In this document: positions 45,760-56,402 of the stretch, in pieces
How the letters are laid out: each line of letters starts with the position of its first letter
Numbering within the stretch: the first letter of the stretch is position 1
From: Mesomycoplasma ovipneumoniae
GTDB lineage: Bacteria > Bacillota_I > Bacilli_A > Mycoplasmatales > Metamycoplasmataceae
Reading direction: 5' to 3'
DNA length: 64,000 nt
Assembly (NCBI RefSeq): GCF_024758565.1
Contig: NZ_CP079199.1
Coordinates: 487,501-551,500 of the forward strand
Translations under genes and position numbers: made by a program
Notes under the pieces: model-generated
Database searches by the model: none
What the model was told of the DNA's origin: nothing
What the model saw: only the letters and a program-made list of their open reading frames with translations

Positions 45760-46317
45760 ATGCAAAAAAAAGTAATTTTAGTTGATATTGAGATTGAGAA
45801 AGGGTCAAATATCAAATATGAAATTGATCCCAAAACTAAAAAATTAGTTGTTGATAGAATTCTTCGTGGTGATTTTGTTTATCCAGCTAACTATGGCAGC
45901 ATTCCTGAGACACTAGATTGAGACGGTGATCCATTAGATGTTTTAGTTTATTCTAGCCAAAAATTTTTACCCGGATCACAACTAAATGCTAGAATTTTAG
46001 GCGCCCTTGAAATGATAGATGACGGCGAGATAGACACAAAATTAATTGCAGTTCATCATGATGACTATCGTTTAGATCATATTAATTCAATGGACGGTCT
46101 ACCTCAGGAGTGATTAGATTCAATTCATTATTTTTTCAGCAATTATAAAAATTGAAAACGTCCCGGAATTACAAAAGTCTCAAAATTTATCTCTCTTGAC
46201 GAGGCGATTGAAGAATTTGAAACATGCACTAAACTTTATGAAGATTTTCACCATTATTCAAAAGAAGATTTTCTTAAAACAATGCAAGAAAAATTCCCAG
46301 AAAAATATCAAAAATAA
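45760..46317 (+). CDS. ppa: Inorganic pyrophosphatase
   Basis: A 185-residue family I soluble pyrophosphatase. The active-site signature [11 protein letters not shown] (about residues 50-60, two metal Asp) follows [20 protein letters not shown] and the KFIS motif follow in order. An AAGGA site precedes the ATG at 45760. A perfect hairpin terminator starts two bases after its stop. It pulls biosynthetic reactions such as tRNA charging forward. Confidence 0.96.
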
Positions 46318-46319
46318 TC

Positions 46320-46363
46320 AAAAAACATTTTTTTGTTAACATAGCAAAAAAATGTTTTTTTTT
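46320..46363 (+). terminator. Rho-independent terminator after ppa
   Basis: AAAAAACATTTTTTTG (46320-46335) and its exact complement (46345-46360) form a 16-bp stem with a 9-base loop, followed by more T. Only A-T pairs with two G-C, but perfect. Confidence 0.7.
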
Positions 46364-46367
46364 ATGT

Positions 46368-46373
46368 TATAAT
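46368..46373 (+). promoter_or_regulatory. -10 box TATAAT before the BMP lipoprotein gene
   Basis: TTATAATAAC lies 44 bases before the ATG 46418, directly after the ppa terminator. Confidence 0.6.
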
Positions 46374-46417
46374 AACAAAACAACAAAAAAAACATTATTA
46401 AAATTTTAGAGGAGAAT

Positions 46418-47749
46418 ATGAAAACTAAGTGAAACAAGTTTTTAAAACTAGGTCTAGTTTTTCCAGTTTCTGTAATTGGAATTATTGCTAGTTGTGGCAA
46501 TGGCCACACAAATGATGGCCCAAAAAAAGAAACTCCTGGTACAGGCCAAACACAAAACATTACTGATGTTTCCAAAATTTCTAATTTAGTTTCATCCCGT
46601 AGAGATGAAATAAGTGCAGCAAAAGCAGACCCTACCAAACATTTTGCAATGAATATTGCAATTGTAACAGCCGATGGAACTGTTACTGACAAATCTTTTA
46701 ATCAATCAAGTTGAGAAGCGATTCAACAAATGGCTGCAATAACAGGTGCAGAAATTACCCCAATTGATAGTAGTACTGATAGTTTATCACAAAAATATAA
46801 TTCCTTAATTAACACAAATAAAAATATTTGAGTTCTTTCTGGATTTCAACACACTGAAGCCCTAAAAACTTGACTTGCTCTTCCAGAAAACAAACAATCA
46901 TTTACTAGTAAAAAAATAATTGTTATCGGAATTGACTTATCTGGTTTAGATGATGTAATTCCACAAGGGCAATACATTGGTTTAAATTATAAAACTGAAG
47001 AAGCAGGATATCTTGCTGGTTATGCAAATGCAGCGTTTTTAGCTGCTAAATATCCAAATAATGCAGCCAGACGTTCTGCAATAACTGTAGGTGGTGGAGC
47101 GTTTGCCGCTGTTACTGACTTTATTGCTGGATATTTGGCCGGAATTAAGGCATATAATGCCGCAAATCCTACCAAAAAAACTAAAATTACCGCTAGTACA
47201 ATCAAATTAGATACAAATTTTGCTGTCAATGCAACAAGTAAAAACACACTTGAAGGTTTAGCGGCAAATGGCTCTCCTTCAACATTACTAGCAGTGGCCG
47301 GCCCACTAACAGGAATTTTTGCAGATATTGCCGCAGGAGATCATGACCGTTTTTTAATAGGGGTTGATACTGATCAGTCACTAGTTTATACTAATGCGCG
47401 AAGAAGATTTTTCACATCAATTTTGAAAAATTTAGGATATTCACTTTTTTCAGTTCTTGCCGATCTATATACTAAAAAATCAAGTTCAAAATATTTAGGC
47501 GGATTTGTTCAATCTCAAAAAAATGCATTTGTAAAACTTGGATATAAAGATAAATTTGTCGACATTGCCGATTCATCCCTACCAGATTCAGATAAAACTT
47601 TAGCCGATAAAGCAATCGAAGATGCAAAAAAACATTTTGACGAAAAAACAGCAAATGCAAGCGACGTTCGTAAGACATTAGGTATTCCAGAGATGGACAC
47701 TGATCAACAAGCTCGAATTAATAAGCTTGTTTCTGAAATTAACGCATAA
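46418..47749 (+). CDS. BMP-family nucleoside-binding lipoprotein
   Basis: A 443-residue surface lipoprotein, the substrate-binding part of the importer that follows. The signal peptide ends in a lipobox IIASCG with Cys at residue 28. The mature part is of the basic membrane protein family (PnrA/BmpA type): FAMNIAIVTADGTVTDKSFNQ (about 82-102) and YAGYLAGYANAAF-type GYLAGY near 195. Later segments include VAGPLTGIFADI and GVDTDQS (near residues 290-320). This family binds purine or other nucleosides in relatives. A GGAGAA site precedes the ATG. A hairpin terminator at 47773-47804 makes it more abundant than the genes after it. Confidence 0.88.
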
Positions 47750-47772
47750 TTTCAGCCCTTTTTAAAGTCAAG

Positions 47773-47804
47773 AAAAAATCCAGGCTATTTTGTCTGGATT
47801 TTTT
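47773..47804 (+). terminator. Terminator or attenuator between lipoprotein and transporter
   Basis: AAAAAATCCAG (47773-47783) pairs with CTGGATTTTTT (47794-47804) around a ten-base loop. It follows the BMP lipoprotein stop and precedes the ATPase gene; partial read-through would yield excess binding protein. Confidence 0.75.
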
Positions 47805-47830
47805 AATTTTTTTTGGTAATATTTAGTTAA

Positions 47831-49357
47831 ATGCTAAGAGAAGAAAATGTAATTGAGTTTATCGGTGTTTCAAAAAAATTTGGTAACTTTTTTGCTAATA
47901 AAAACATTAGCTTTAAAGTTAAAAAAAACACAATCCATGCACTAATTGGCGAAAATGGTGCCGGAAAATCAACACTTATGTCCACACTTTTTGGAATTTA
48001 TACACCAGATGAGGGGCAAATAAAAGTAAACGGAAAGCAATCATTTATCGACAACCCTAATCGTGCAAGCGACTTGGGAATAGGAATGGTTCACCAACAT
48101 TTTAAACTAGTTGATGCTTATACTAATTTTGAAAACATTATTTTAGGTCAGGAATTTACCCACCGTGGTGTTGTAAATCGACAATCTGCCCGTCAAAAAA
48201 TAAAAAAAATACAGCAAATTTACAATATTGAATTTGATTTAGACCAAAAAACCGGCGATGCTTCTGTGGTTGTAAAACAGAAAATTGAAATTATCAAAAT
48301 TTTATATCGAGATTCAGATATCTTAATTTTTGACGAACCAACAGCAATTTTATCGCCACAAGAAATTGATTCCTTTTTAGATATTTTAAGATTTTTTATT
48401 AAAAACGGCAAAACAATAATTTTTATATCACATAAATTATCCGAAGTTAAACAAGTTGCAAATTCTGCGACCGTTTTGCGTCATGGAGAAGTAGTTGCCA
48501 ACTTTGATAGTCTCGAAAACATCAGTATTTCCGAGATGACTTCGGCAATGGTTGGTAAAAAAGTTGTTAGCTCAAAAAATTTACTTAAAAAAGATTTCAC
48601 TCAAGTTGGATTAAAAGTTGAAAATCTTAGCGCTTCTTTTGATAAAAAAATCGAAAATTTAAACTTTGAAATTCACAAAGGCGAAATTTTTGCAATTGCA
48701 GGTATTGAAGGCAACGGTCAACTGGAAGTCGAACTTGCAATTTCAGGACTAATTCATTCAACAGGTAAAATTTTTGTTTACAACAAAAACAACGAACCTA
48801 TAAACTTAGAAAATTCAAGCGTTTCTTCTCGTTTTGGTTTAATCTCTTATGTTCCTAGCGATCGCCATAAATACGGAATAGTTTTAGATTTGCCAAATTT
48901 AGATAATTCAATAATAAGAAACATGAAAAACGAAAAATATGTTTCAAAAAAATATATAAAAACTCAAAAAGTTCAAGAATTATACGCTAAAATTGTTGAA
49001 CTTTTTGATGTAAGAGGAGATAAAACCGGCCAAAAAAATTCCCGACTTTTATCCGGGGGTAATCAGCAAAAATTTGTTCTAGGACGCGAAATTTTAACTG
49101 ATCACCAAGTACTTTTAATAGTTCAACCAACTCGCGGACTTGATATAGGGGCGATAAATTTAGTTCATCAAAAAATTCTTGAAGAAAAAAACAAAAATAA
49201 AACAATTTTACTCATTTCATACGAACTTGATGAAGTTTTAGCGCTAGCTGATACAATTTGCGTTATCAATAAAGGACAAATTTCTAAAAAATATTTTGCA
49301 AATGAAATTGACCGTTATAAAATAGGTAGACTAATGGCAGGTTTAAATCATGATTAA
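47831..49357 (+). CDS. Nucleoside ABC importer, ATP-binding protein (two cassettes)
   Basis: A 508-residue double ABC protein of the RbsA/MglA/NupA type. The first cassette has GENGAGKSTL (Walker A, about residue 38-47) and IFDEPTAIL (Walker B, about 173-181). The second has GIEGNGQLE at the P-loop position, lacking GKS, and a signature LLSGGNQQKF near 405-414 with LLIVQPTRGLDIG. The Walker A of the second cassette is degenerate, as in this family. No ribosome site is visible and TAATAT ends nine bases before ATG, so it may be leaderless. Confidence 0.93.
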   Translation: MLREENVIEFIGVSKKFGNFFANKNISFKVKKNTIHALIGENGAGKSTLMSTLFGIYTPDEGQIKVNGKQSFIDNPNRASDLGIGMVHQHFKLVDAYTNFENIILGQEFTHRGVVNRQSARQKIKKIQQIYNIEFDLDQKTGDASVVVKQKIEIIKILYRDSDILIFDEPTAILSPQEIDSFLDILRFFIKNGKTIIFISHKLSEVKQVANSATVLRHGEVVANFDSLENISISEMTSAMVGKKVVSSKNLLKKDFTQVGLKVENLSASFDKKIENLNFEIHKGEIFAIAGIEGNGQLEVELAISGLIHSTGKIFVYNKNNEPINLENSSVSSRFGLISYVPSDRHKYGIVLDLPNLDNSIIRNMKNEKYVSKKYIKTQKVQELYAKIVELFDVRGDKTGQKNSRLLSGGNQQKFVLGREILTDHQVLLIVQPTRGLDIGAINLVHQKILEEKNKNKTILLISYELDEVLALADTICVINKGQISKKYFANEIDRYKIGRLMAGLNHD

Positions 49358-51068
49358 GAAAAAAATTAATTTTTCTATTTTTTCTAATTTTTTCTTTAAA
49401 AAATTAGAAAAAAACAGTTCTAAAAGCTTATCTGAAAAGATTTTGTCTACTTTTTGGGCAATTTTCTTTGGAATTTTAGTCTCTTTTATTTTTATCTGAT
49501 CATTTGGATATAATCCGCTTCAAGTTTATTATACTATTGTTTTTAAGATCGCTTTTGCCTGAAATGAAATCAGAAATTTGCTATTAATTACATCAATTTT
49601 CATTTTTGCTAGTATTGCAATTGCAATTCCTTTTAAATCAGGGTTATTTAATATCGGTCTTCCGGCACAAATGATGATCTCAGGGATAGTTTCCTTGATG
49701 ATTGTTTTAAATTTAACATCAATTAATATTTATGCTCGGTTATTAATAGCCGCACTTTTAGGTATTTTAGTAAGCGGAATTCTGGGTGCGCTAGTTGGTA
49801 TTCTTAAATCTTATTTGAAAATAAATGAAGTTATTTCAACAATTTTATTAAATTGAATAATTTTTTATATTGGTAAATTTTTCCTTACATCAACAAGTCT
49901 TGATATTGGATTTAAAACTACAACACTAACTTCACAAAGTATAAATGAGTTGTCATTTTTAACATCAATATTTTTAACCCGTAATTTTTCAATAATAATG
50001 CTATTTTTATCATTATTATTTGCATTTTTAATTTGGTTTGTTTTGCAAAAAACCTCAATTGGCCTTTCAATAAAAATTACTGGTCAAAATAAAGATGCTG
50101 CAAATTATGCTGGAATTAATAATAAAAAAACAACTATTGCAGTGATGACTTTTTCAGGAATTGTCGGCGGGATTGCCGGTTTTGCCTGGTATGTTTTTTA
50201 TAGAAGATCCTTTACAATTCAGGCCGGAATGCCACGAGAAGGTTTTGATGCTATTTTATTAGCGCTTTTAGCCTTTAACTCGCCTTTTGGAATAATTCCA
50301 ATATCATTTTTTTACTCAGTTCTTCTAATTGGAACAAACGCACTTGAGGCTCATTCAATCGCCTTAAATCAACAAACAACACAAATTATTATTGGAATTA
50401 TAGTGTATTTATCTGCTATATCCGTTATTTTCATTCACTTTAAACCTCTAAAATGAACGATGAATGTTTGATACTTATCTAGAACAGGCCGATTTTTCAG
50501 TGCTAAAAATGCAAAAAATGCAAACATAAAGTCACCAACTTCTGCCTACAGTAATTTAAGTTTATTGTTCATAAAAGCTGAAAAAAAGGAAAAAATTAGG
50601 AATTTGCAAACAGAAATTACTAAATTTGAAAATATTAAGGCAGAACTTTTAACTTTATTTTTAGACCAAAAAGTAAATATTTTTTGAATTTACATAAAAA
50701 TTCAAAAAATAAACATTAAACTTTTCTTATTAAAAAGAGCATACTTAAAAATTAAGAATTATGACAACGTCGCAATTTGAAAGCAAAAAAAGAGCGAATT
50801 AAAAAACAAATCTGGACTAGATTCGGCACTTAAGTCGGAAAATGTTGAGGAAAAATTAGCCTTTTTTGAGCAAATGAACCAAAAAAGGCGTAAATTAAAT
50901 ATCGAACTAAATGAGTTAGGTTATTTTGATGCGAAAAATAATTTTAACGCCTTTTGACAGCAACTTATTGAACATCACCTTCAGTTTCGTAGTCTAAAAT
51001 CTGAAATCATTGAAAATTTTAAAGCAGATCAAAAAGCTAAAAAACCTTTAAAAACGGAGGAAAAATAA
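49350..51068 (+). CDS. Nucleoside ABC importer permease 1 with long C-terminal tail
   Basis: A 572-residue permease of the BPD/MglC (NupP/YufP) type. Residues about 30-370 contain some ten membrane segments, with GLFNIGLPAQMMISG (about 91-105) and TGQNKDAANYAGIN (about 245-258). From about residue 375 to the end is an unusual Lys/Glu-rich soluble extension (about 195 residues) predicted to be coiled coil (KKEKIRNLQTEITKF and similar). The ATG overlaps the ATPase stop by eight bases, and its stop shares one base with the next gene. Several TGA codons are read as Trp. Confidence 0.9.
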
Positions 51069-51979
51069 TGACTTTAGAAACAATTATTCCAATTTTAGCG
51101 CTTTTCTTTGTTTTTTTCTCAATAATAACAACAGGATCGATAGCCGGACTTTATAGTGAAAAAGCGGGGGTTGTAAACATTGCAATCAACGGAGTTATGA
51201 TTATTGGGGCTACAGTTTATGGTCTTTTTTCAATTCTTTTTGATGTTTCAAACATGGCGATGCAATTAATACTAATCCCACTTGCAGCGCTTTTTTCAGG
51301 ATTATTTTCGCTATTACATGGATTTTTAACGATAAAACTGAAAGGAAATCATATTATCTCAGGTGTGGCGCTTAACATTTTGGCGCCAGCAATTGCATTT
51401 GCATTGCTTAAAATTTATGGAAATAGTAGTCGCTTTGAGTCTCCAGTAAATGAACTTGCTTTTGGTCCACATAGAACATTTTTAAACATTTTTTCACTAA
51501 AATTACTAATTGTAACAGCACTAATTTTTGTAACTTGGTTTGTTTTTTCCAAAACAAAATTTGGACTTAGATTTTCAGCTGTTGGTGAAAATCCACACGC
51601 CGTTGCTGCAGCCGGAATTAATGTCAATAGAATGAAATGACTTGGAGTTTTTCTTTCAGGTTTAATTGCAGGAACCGCAGGCGCTTTTTATTTCCAATAT
51701 CTAGGATCTTCTTTTACAGGCGATGTTCAGGGGCTAGGATTTTTATCGCTAACAATTTTAATAATGGGCCGTTGAAAAATAATTTTAATTGTAATTTATA
51801 GCTTAATTTTTTCATTTTTATACACAATTTCAATTAGCTTAGCCGGAAATTTTGGTGACTTTTTAGCAATTATTGAGGCAGCACCATATTTAGTTACAAT
51901 TTTAATTCTAGGTCTTACTTCCAGAAAAGATTTAGCGCCAAAAGCACTCGGAATACCTTATGACAAATCTTTAAAATAA
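51068..51979 (+). CDS. Nucleoside ABC importer permease 2
   Basis: A 303-residue permease (NupQ/YufQ type) with about eight to nine membrane segments. The opening has SIAGLYSEKAGVVNIAINGV (about 23-42) and the motif GENPHAVAAAGINVNRMKW near 175-193, both signatures of the second permease in BMP-ABC systems. GGAGGAAAAATA precedes the ATG that overlaps the previous stop. With the lipoprotein, ATPase and permease 1 it makes a full importer. Two TGA codons are read as Trp. Confidence 0.92.
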
Positions 51980-51993
51980 ATAAAAATTTATAG

Positions 51994-51999
51994 TATAAT
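51994..51999 (+). promoter_or_regulatory. -10 box TATAAT before tdk
   Basis: AGTATAAT lies 64 bases before ATG 52063; the leader carries an AAGG site near the start. Confidence 0.5.
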
Positions 52000-52062
52000 T
52001 CTAACTCCTTATTAAAAAATAAAAAATAGCTACTCACGAAAAAAATATTTCAAGGTTTTATT

Positions 52063-52617
52063 ATGTACAAAAAATTTTTCGAAGGTATTATTGAAGTTAT
52101 TACCGGCCCAATGTTTTCAGGAAAATCTGATGAACTAATTAAAAGAATAAAAATTCTAACTTATGCAAATATTAAGATTTTAGTAATAAAACCTTTAATT
52201 GACAACCGTTTTTCTGATTGCGAAATTGTTTCGCGTTCAGGTTTGAGAATTCCAACTTTTAGTGCTAAAACAACTCAAGAAATAAAAGAACTATTTGCAA
52301 AAGAAAAATATGGGGCAATTGCAATTGACGAGATTCAATTTTTTTCCGAAGATATTATCCCCTTTTTGGATAAAATTGCAAACAAAGGAATTCGCGTGAT
52401 TGTCAGTGGTCTTGACCAGGATTTTCGTCGTAAACCCTTTGGTGTTTTACCAAATTTAATGGCAATTGCCGAAAATGTCACTAAATTACAAGCAGTTTGC
52501 ACAATTTGCAAGCGCGCTGCAACAACATCGGCCCGTCTTGTTAAATCAGACAAACAAAACTTAATTGGCGATAGTGCCGAATACGAGGCGCGTTGTCGCG
52601 CTTGTCATAACTTATAA
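52063..52617 (+). CDS. tdk: Thymidine kinase
   Basis: A 184-residue class II thymidine kinase for salvage of thymidine. P-loop GPMFSGKSDELI (about residues 13-24), the DEIQFF motif (about 89-94) and the lasso-domain zinc site CTICKR...CRACH (two CxxC pairs) are all present. It follows the nucleoside importer, which fits a salvage role. A run of 16 A begins at its stop. Confidence 0.96.
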   Translation: MYKKFFEGIIEVITGPMFSGKSDELIKRIKILTYANIKILVIKPLIDNRFSDCEIVSRSGLRIPTFSAKTTQEIKELFAKEKYGAIAIDEIQFFSEDIIPFLDKIANKGIRVIVSGLDQDFRRKPFGVLPNLMAIAENVTKLQAVCTICKRAATTSARLVKSDKQNLIGDSAEYEARCRACHNL

Positions 52618-52631
52618 AAAAAAAAAAAAAA
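52616..52631. repeat. Run of 16 adenines after tdk
   Basis: A16 from 52616 to 52631 starts within the tdk TAA. It is another homopolymer long enough to slip, though it lies outside any start region. Confidence 0.85.
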
Positions 52632-52681
52632 TATTTTTTCTACTAATTCAAAATTTTGTGGTAAAATTATTTTTTGCTAGT

Positions 52682-52755
52682 GCAAGTGTAGTTTAATGGT
52701 AGAACTTCAGCCTTCCAAGCTGACTGTGAGGGTTCGATTCCCTTCACTTGCTCCA
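52682..52755 (+). tRNA. tRNA-Gly (anticodon TCC)
   Basis: A cloverleaf of 74 bases: acceptor arms GCAAGTG and CACTTGC, D arm with AATGGTAGAA, anticodon loop CTTCCAA giving TCC, T arm with GGTTCGATTCC and an encoded CCA end. In mycoplasmas this tRNA usually reads all four GGN codons. A -10-like TAAAAT lies at about 52664. Confidence 0.95.
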
Positions 52756-52776
52756 TATCAGGTTGTCCAAATTCTC

Positions 52777-52801
52777 AAAAAAGCGCGAATGCGCTTTTTT
52801 T
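52777..52801 (+). terminator. Terminator after tRNA-Gly
   Basis: AAAAAAGCGC, loop GAAT, GCGCTTTTTT: a perfect 10-bp stem with the classic T-run. Confidence 0.85.
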
Positions 52802-52810
52802 ATTAACATT

Positions 52811-52842
52811 TTATACATTATTTTTCCAAAATAATGTATAAT
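52811..52842 (+). promoter_or_regulatory. ptsH promoter within a perfect palindrome
   Basis: TTATACATTATTTT (52811-52824), loop TCC, and its exact complement (52828-52841) form a 14-bp inverted repeat. The right arm contains the -10 box TATAAT (52837-52842), 35 bases before the ptsH ATG. A DNA-binding regulator could use this as operator. No such regulator is identifiable in the window. Confidence 0.55.
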
Positions 52843-52877
52843 TTATAAAAGATTTAATTTCTTAAAAAAGGAACAAA

Positions 52878-53147
52878 ATGGAAATAATTTCAGGAACAGT
52901 AATAGATAAACTTGGTTTTCATGCCCGCCCTGCCTCAAAAGTTGCAAAATTAGCAACAACATTCAAATCACAAATTAAAATCATATCTGGTGAAAAATCA
53001 GGTAATGCCAAATCAATTATGAACATAATGGCTCTTGGAATTAAAATGGGATCAAATTTTACCATTGAAGTTTCAGGTGAAGACGAAATTATAGCTGCAA
53101 AAGCAATCAAAGAATTAATTATCGCCGAAAAATTAATTCTTGAATAA
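52878..53147 (+). CDS. ptsH: Phosphocarrier protein HPr
   Basis: An 89-residue HPr that passes phosphate from enzyme I to PTS permeases. The phosphorylated His15 is in LGFHARPAS and the regulatory Ser46 in NAKSIMNIMALG. Length is typical. An AAAAGGAAC site precedes the ATG. It is followed by a strong terminator, then by ptsG, so it is transcribed alone. Confidence 0.97.
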   Translation: MEIISGTVIDKLGFHARPASKVAKLATTFKSQIKIISGEKSGNAKSIMNIMALGIKMGSNFTIEVSGEDEIIAAKAIKELIIAEKLILE

Positions 53148-53185
53148 TTCAGCAAAAACTTGCATAAATAGCAAAAACCGTGCAT

Positions 53186-53223
53186 AAAATAAACCGACAA
53201 AACGTCGGTTTATTTTATTTTTT
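53186..53223 (+). terminator. Terminator after ptsH
   Basis: AAAATAAACCGAC (53186-53198) and GTCGGTTTATTTT (53204-53216) form a perfect 13-bp stem with loop AAAAC and a following T-run. Confidence 0.85.
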
Positions 53224-53248
53224 TGCCAGGTTTTGTCAAATCTTACCC

Positions 53249-53279
53249 ATAATTGAAAAAAAATATATTTTTCAATTAT
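53249..53279 (+). repeat. Inverted repeat in the ptsG leader region
   Basis: ATAATTGAAAAA (53249-53260) and TTTTTCAATTAT (53268-53279) form a 12-bp stem with a 7-base loop. It lies before a TAAAAT-type -10 box near 53300. It could be an operator or a weak second terminator. Confidence 0.5.
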
Positions 53280-53391
53280 TTTCTAGCAAAAACTATAAAA
53301 TAATGTAAAATTATGGTAATTAATTTGATTTTTTGCCTTACCAATTTATCAAATTAATTATTTTATATATACAAAAAAAGAAAGGAGAAAA

Positions 53392-55821
53392 ATGTCCATT
53401 TCACTTAAATCAATTTTCAGTGAAAAAACAAGAAAGAGCACCAACAACTCTGGTGCTGGGAAAATGCGTAAAATTTTGTCCAAAATATCTGGCGCTTTTA
53501 TGCTACCAATCTCAGTTATGTCCATTGCTGGTCTGTTCTTAGGAGTTGGTGCTGCGATTGCAAGTAATGCCTCATCCGCGTCACTTAAACAATTTGGGGA
53601 CTTTATCCAAGCCCTAGGTGACCCTATTTTTGGCGGTTTGCCGCTTTTATTTGCAATTGCCTTTGTTATTGCCTTTACTGATGATGCCGGTGTGGCTGTT
53701 TTTGCAACAGTAATTGGATATCTTGTTTTCTCAAGCATTCAATCAGTCTTTATTACTGATGTTGAAAACGGGGTTACTATTTTATTCTCTGGTGCAGGAC
53801 GTGATCCAGCCGGATTAAAAAACCTTGTTGGTAGCGCTCTCGGAATTAGGGCGCTTCAAACATCAGTTTTTGGCGGAATAGCTGTTGGACTTGTTGTTCA
53901 ATATCTATATAATCGCTTTCATACAATTCAATTACCACAAATGATCTCATTTTTTGGAGGTAAAAGATTTGTTGCATTAATCACAATTCCAGTAATGGCG
54001 CTTTTAGCTTTTGTTTTCCTAATTTTCTGACCATGAATAGGAATTGTACTTAACCTCTTTGGTGCCTCACTTGCAAAAGTTCCTTATGGATTTGAGTCAT
54101 TTATTTTTGGTTACATCGAAAGATCTCTAATTCCTTTTGGTCTACACCATGTTTTCTACGCGCCACTTTGATTTTCATCAGCCGGAGGAGATGCGGGTGC
54201 AACTATCACCAACTGAGCTCTTGGTCAAGGAATTGAAGTTGTTTCAAAGGCGGGTGACAGCGGTGGTTTTGAGGTAATTGCTAAAGCACAAACAATTCCT
54301 GGTGATTCACTTAAAAATATTTTAATTGCCATCCGTGAAAATGGAGATAAATATGTTGGTGACTCAACAGCTTCACTTACTTTATTAGGAGCTCCTAACA
54401 CAATCGATTACACTGTTGATGAGAAAGAATTTTCAATCCCATTATTTACCTTTTTAGAAAACCATGGTTTCAAAGTTGGTAGATTTGCTGACGGTAAATT
54501 CTCAGGAATGATGTTCGGTCTTCCAGCAGCTGCAGCGGCCATGATTATGGCAGCGCCAAAAGAAAATCGTAAAGTTGCCGCAGGAACTGTTATTCCAGCA
54601 GCAGCAACTTCATTTGTAACTGGTGTTACTGAACCGATTGAATTTACATTCCTATTCTTATCTCCACTACTTTTCTGAGGATTCCACGCATTTATGATGG
54701 CCCTTTCCTTCATGTTTGCGAATTTAGCTGGAGTTCACATTCCAATGGCCTTCTCAGGTGGAGTTCTTGACCTTTTAATTTATGGAGCCGTTCCTGTCCA
54801 AAAAGGTACTAATTTCTGGTGAGTTTTAGTAGTAGGACTTGCTTATGCACCAATTTACTACTTTGTTTTCCTATTTGTTATCAAATGGAAAAACCTTGAA
54901 ACTCCAGGAAGAGGAACAAACACCAAATTATATACAAAATCTGATTATTTAGCACGTAAAGATAGTTCAAGATCTGCCTCATCAATTGACCCACAAGCTC
55001 TTGCAATCGTTGATGGATATGGTGGAATTGATAATATTACCAATTTTAATAACTGTGCATCACGTCTTCGTTATGACATTAAAGACTTATCACTTGTTGA
55101 CGAACAAAAATTAAAAGCTGCCGGCGTTGTTGCTATAAAAGTTGAAGGACAACACCATGTTCAGGCAATTTTAGGACCAATCGCTGAGCAAATGAATGCA
55201 AAAATTAATTCCCAACGTGATTTAATTAAAGCACTGTCTCAAGACGAAATTGACGCAATTTTGAAAAACAAACCAACTCAACCTAAGCCAGAAAAAGTTG
55301 AAATGACTAAATGTGAAAACAAAACTTGCCACTTGCCAGAAGAAATTTATTCTCCAGCAATAGGTGAATTAATTGAATTAGCGCAAGTAAAAGACGGCGT
55401 ATTTTCTGAAGAAAAATTAGGAAAAGGTTTTGCAATTCGTGTTGGAAACACCGGTAAAAAAGACATTTTTTCACCAATTGATGGTCAAATTAAAATGGTT
55501 TTTGCTACAAAACACGCAATTGGATTTGCTTCTAAAGATAATAAAACCCAAGTTTTAATTCACATCGGAATTGATACTGTCGAACTTCAAGGTAAAGGTA
55601 TTGAGGTTTTTGTTGAAGCTGGCCAAGATATTAGTGTTGGAGATAAAGTTGCTAGTGTCGATCTTGATTATTTAACTCAATCAGACATAAAAAATACCGA
55701 TATTATCGTTGTTATTCTTCACGAGTCAGATAAAAAAGAATTCGAATTTAAAGTTCCTTTACAAAACATTGATCAACTCCCAATGCTAGTTGGTCAATCA
55801 TTACCAGTCAAAAAACAATAA
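53392..55821 (+). CDS. ptsG: PTS glucose-type transporter EIICBA
   Basis: An 809-residue fusion of the three sugar-specific PTS domains, for uptake with phosphorylation of glucose or a related sugar. EIIC is at about 20-510 (start [21 protein letters not shown], and later [10 protein letters not shown]). EIIB follows at about 530-600 with phospho-Cys in [16 protein letters not shown] is at about 640-800 with [20 protein letters not shown] and phospho-His in [20 protein letters not shown] site precedes the ATG. Glucose is inferred from the domain order. Confidence 0.93.
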
Positions 55822-55852
55822 AATTGGTCTCTAAATTTTAGAATATTTTTGT

Positions 55853-55881
55853 AAAAAAGCCGCGATTACTTCGCGGTTTTT
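55853..55881 (+). terminator. Terminator after ptsG
   Basis: AAAAAAGCCGCGA (55853-55865) pairs with TCGCGGTTTTT after loop TTACT, with one G-T pair, then a T-run. Confidence 0.85.
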
Positions 55882-56157
55882 ATTTTAAATTAACTTTAGG
55901 CTAAAATATACAAATAATTTTTCAATGCTAAATTTATTAATTTGCTTTTGTCAAAATTTATAACTTCTTTTGTTAAAGTCTAAGCAAATACCTGACTTTG
56001 CTAGTTTGAAGGTAAAAATTCACTTTTTAATGAATATAAATAGGCAAAAGTACTGCTAAATCCATGGTTTTTGACCTAAAGTCTTAATTTTTATTATTTT
56101 AAATTCAGACTTTTGCAAAAAAAGAAAAAAAATGCTTGGTCTAAAATAAAATTATGT

Positions 56158-56163
56158 TATAAT
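56158..56163 (+). promoter_or_regulatory. Orphan -10 box TATAAT with downstream mini-ORF
   Basis: TTATAATAAA is followed 56 bases later by a strong ribosome site GGGAGG and ATG 56220, which encodes only four residues (MFLS) before TAA 56232. The signals are stronger than for many real genes here, so either a vestigial gene or a leader peptide or small RNA is possible. Confidence 0.4.
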
Positions 56164-56363
56164 AAATCTCACTTAAGAATAATTAATAAATTTTGACATT
56201 GAATTAGGGAGGAATTAGTATGTTTTTGTCATAAAAAATCAGAAAATGCGACTTTTCCATCATGTTTTTAAATGTGATGCAATGCCTTAAATTTACCCGT
56301 TTAGAAATCTAGAAATTAGGGCTTTTAGTTATTGTTCTTTCAAAACTTCATATGTTTTTTAGG

Positions 56364-56402
56364 CTCAATGTAAATAAAAATGAGTTTTCTTTTTACATTG
56401 AG
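56364..56402 (+). repeat. Hairpin in the gene-poor island
   Basis: CTCAATGTAAA and TTTACATTGAG are exact complements over 11 bases with a 17-base loop. No T-run follows. Confidence 0.5.
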
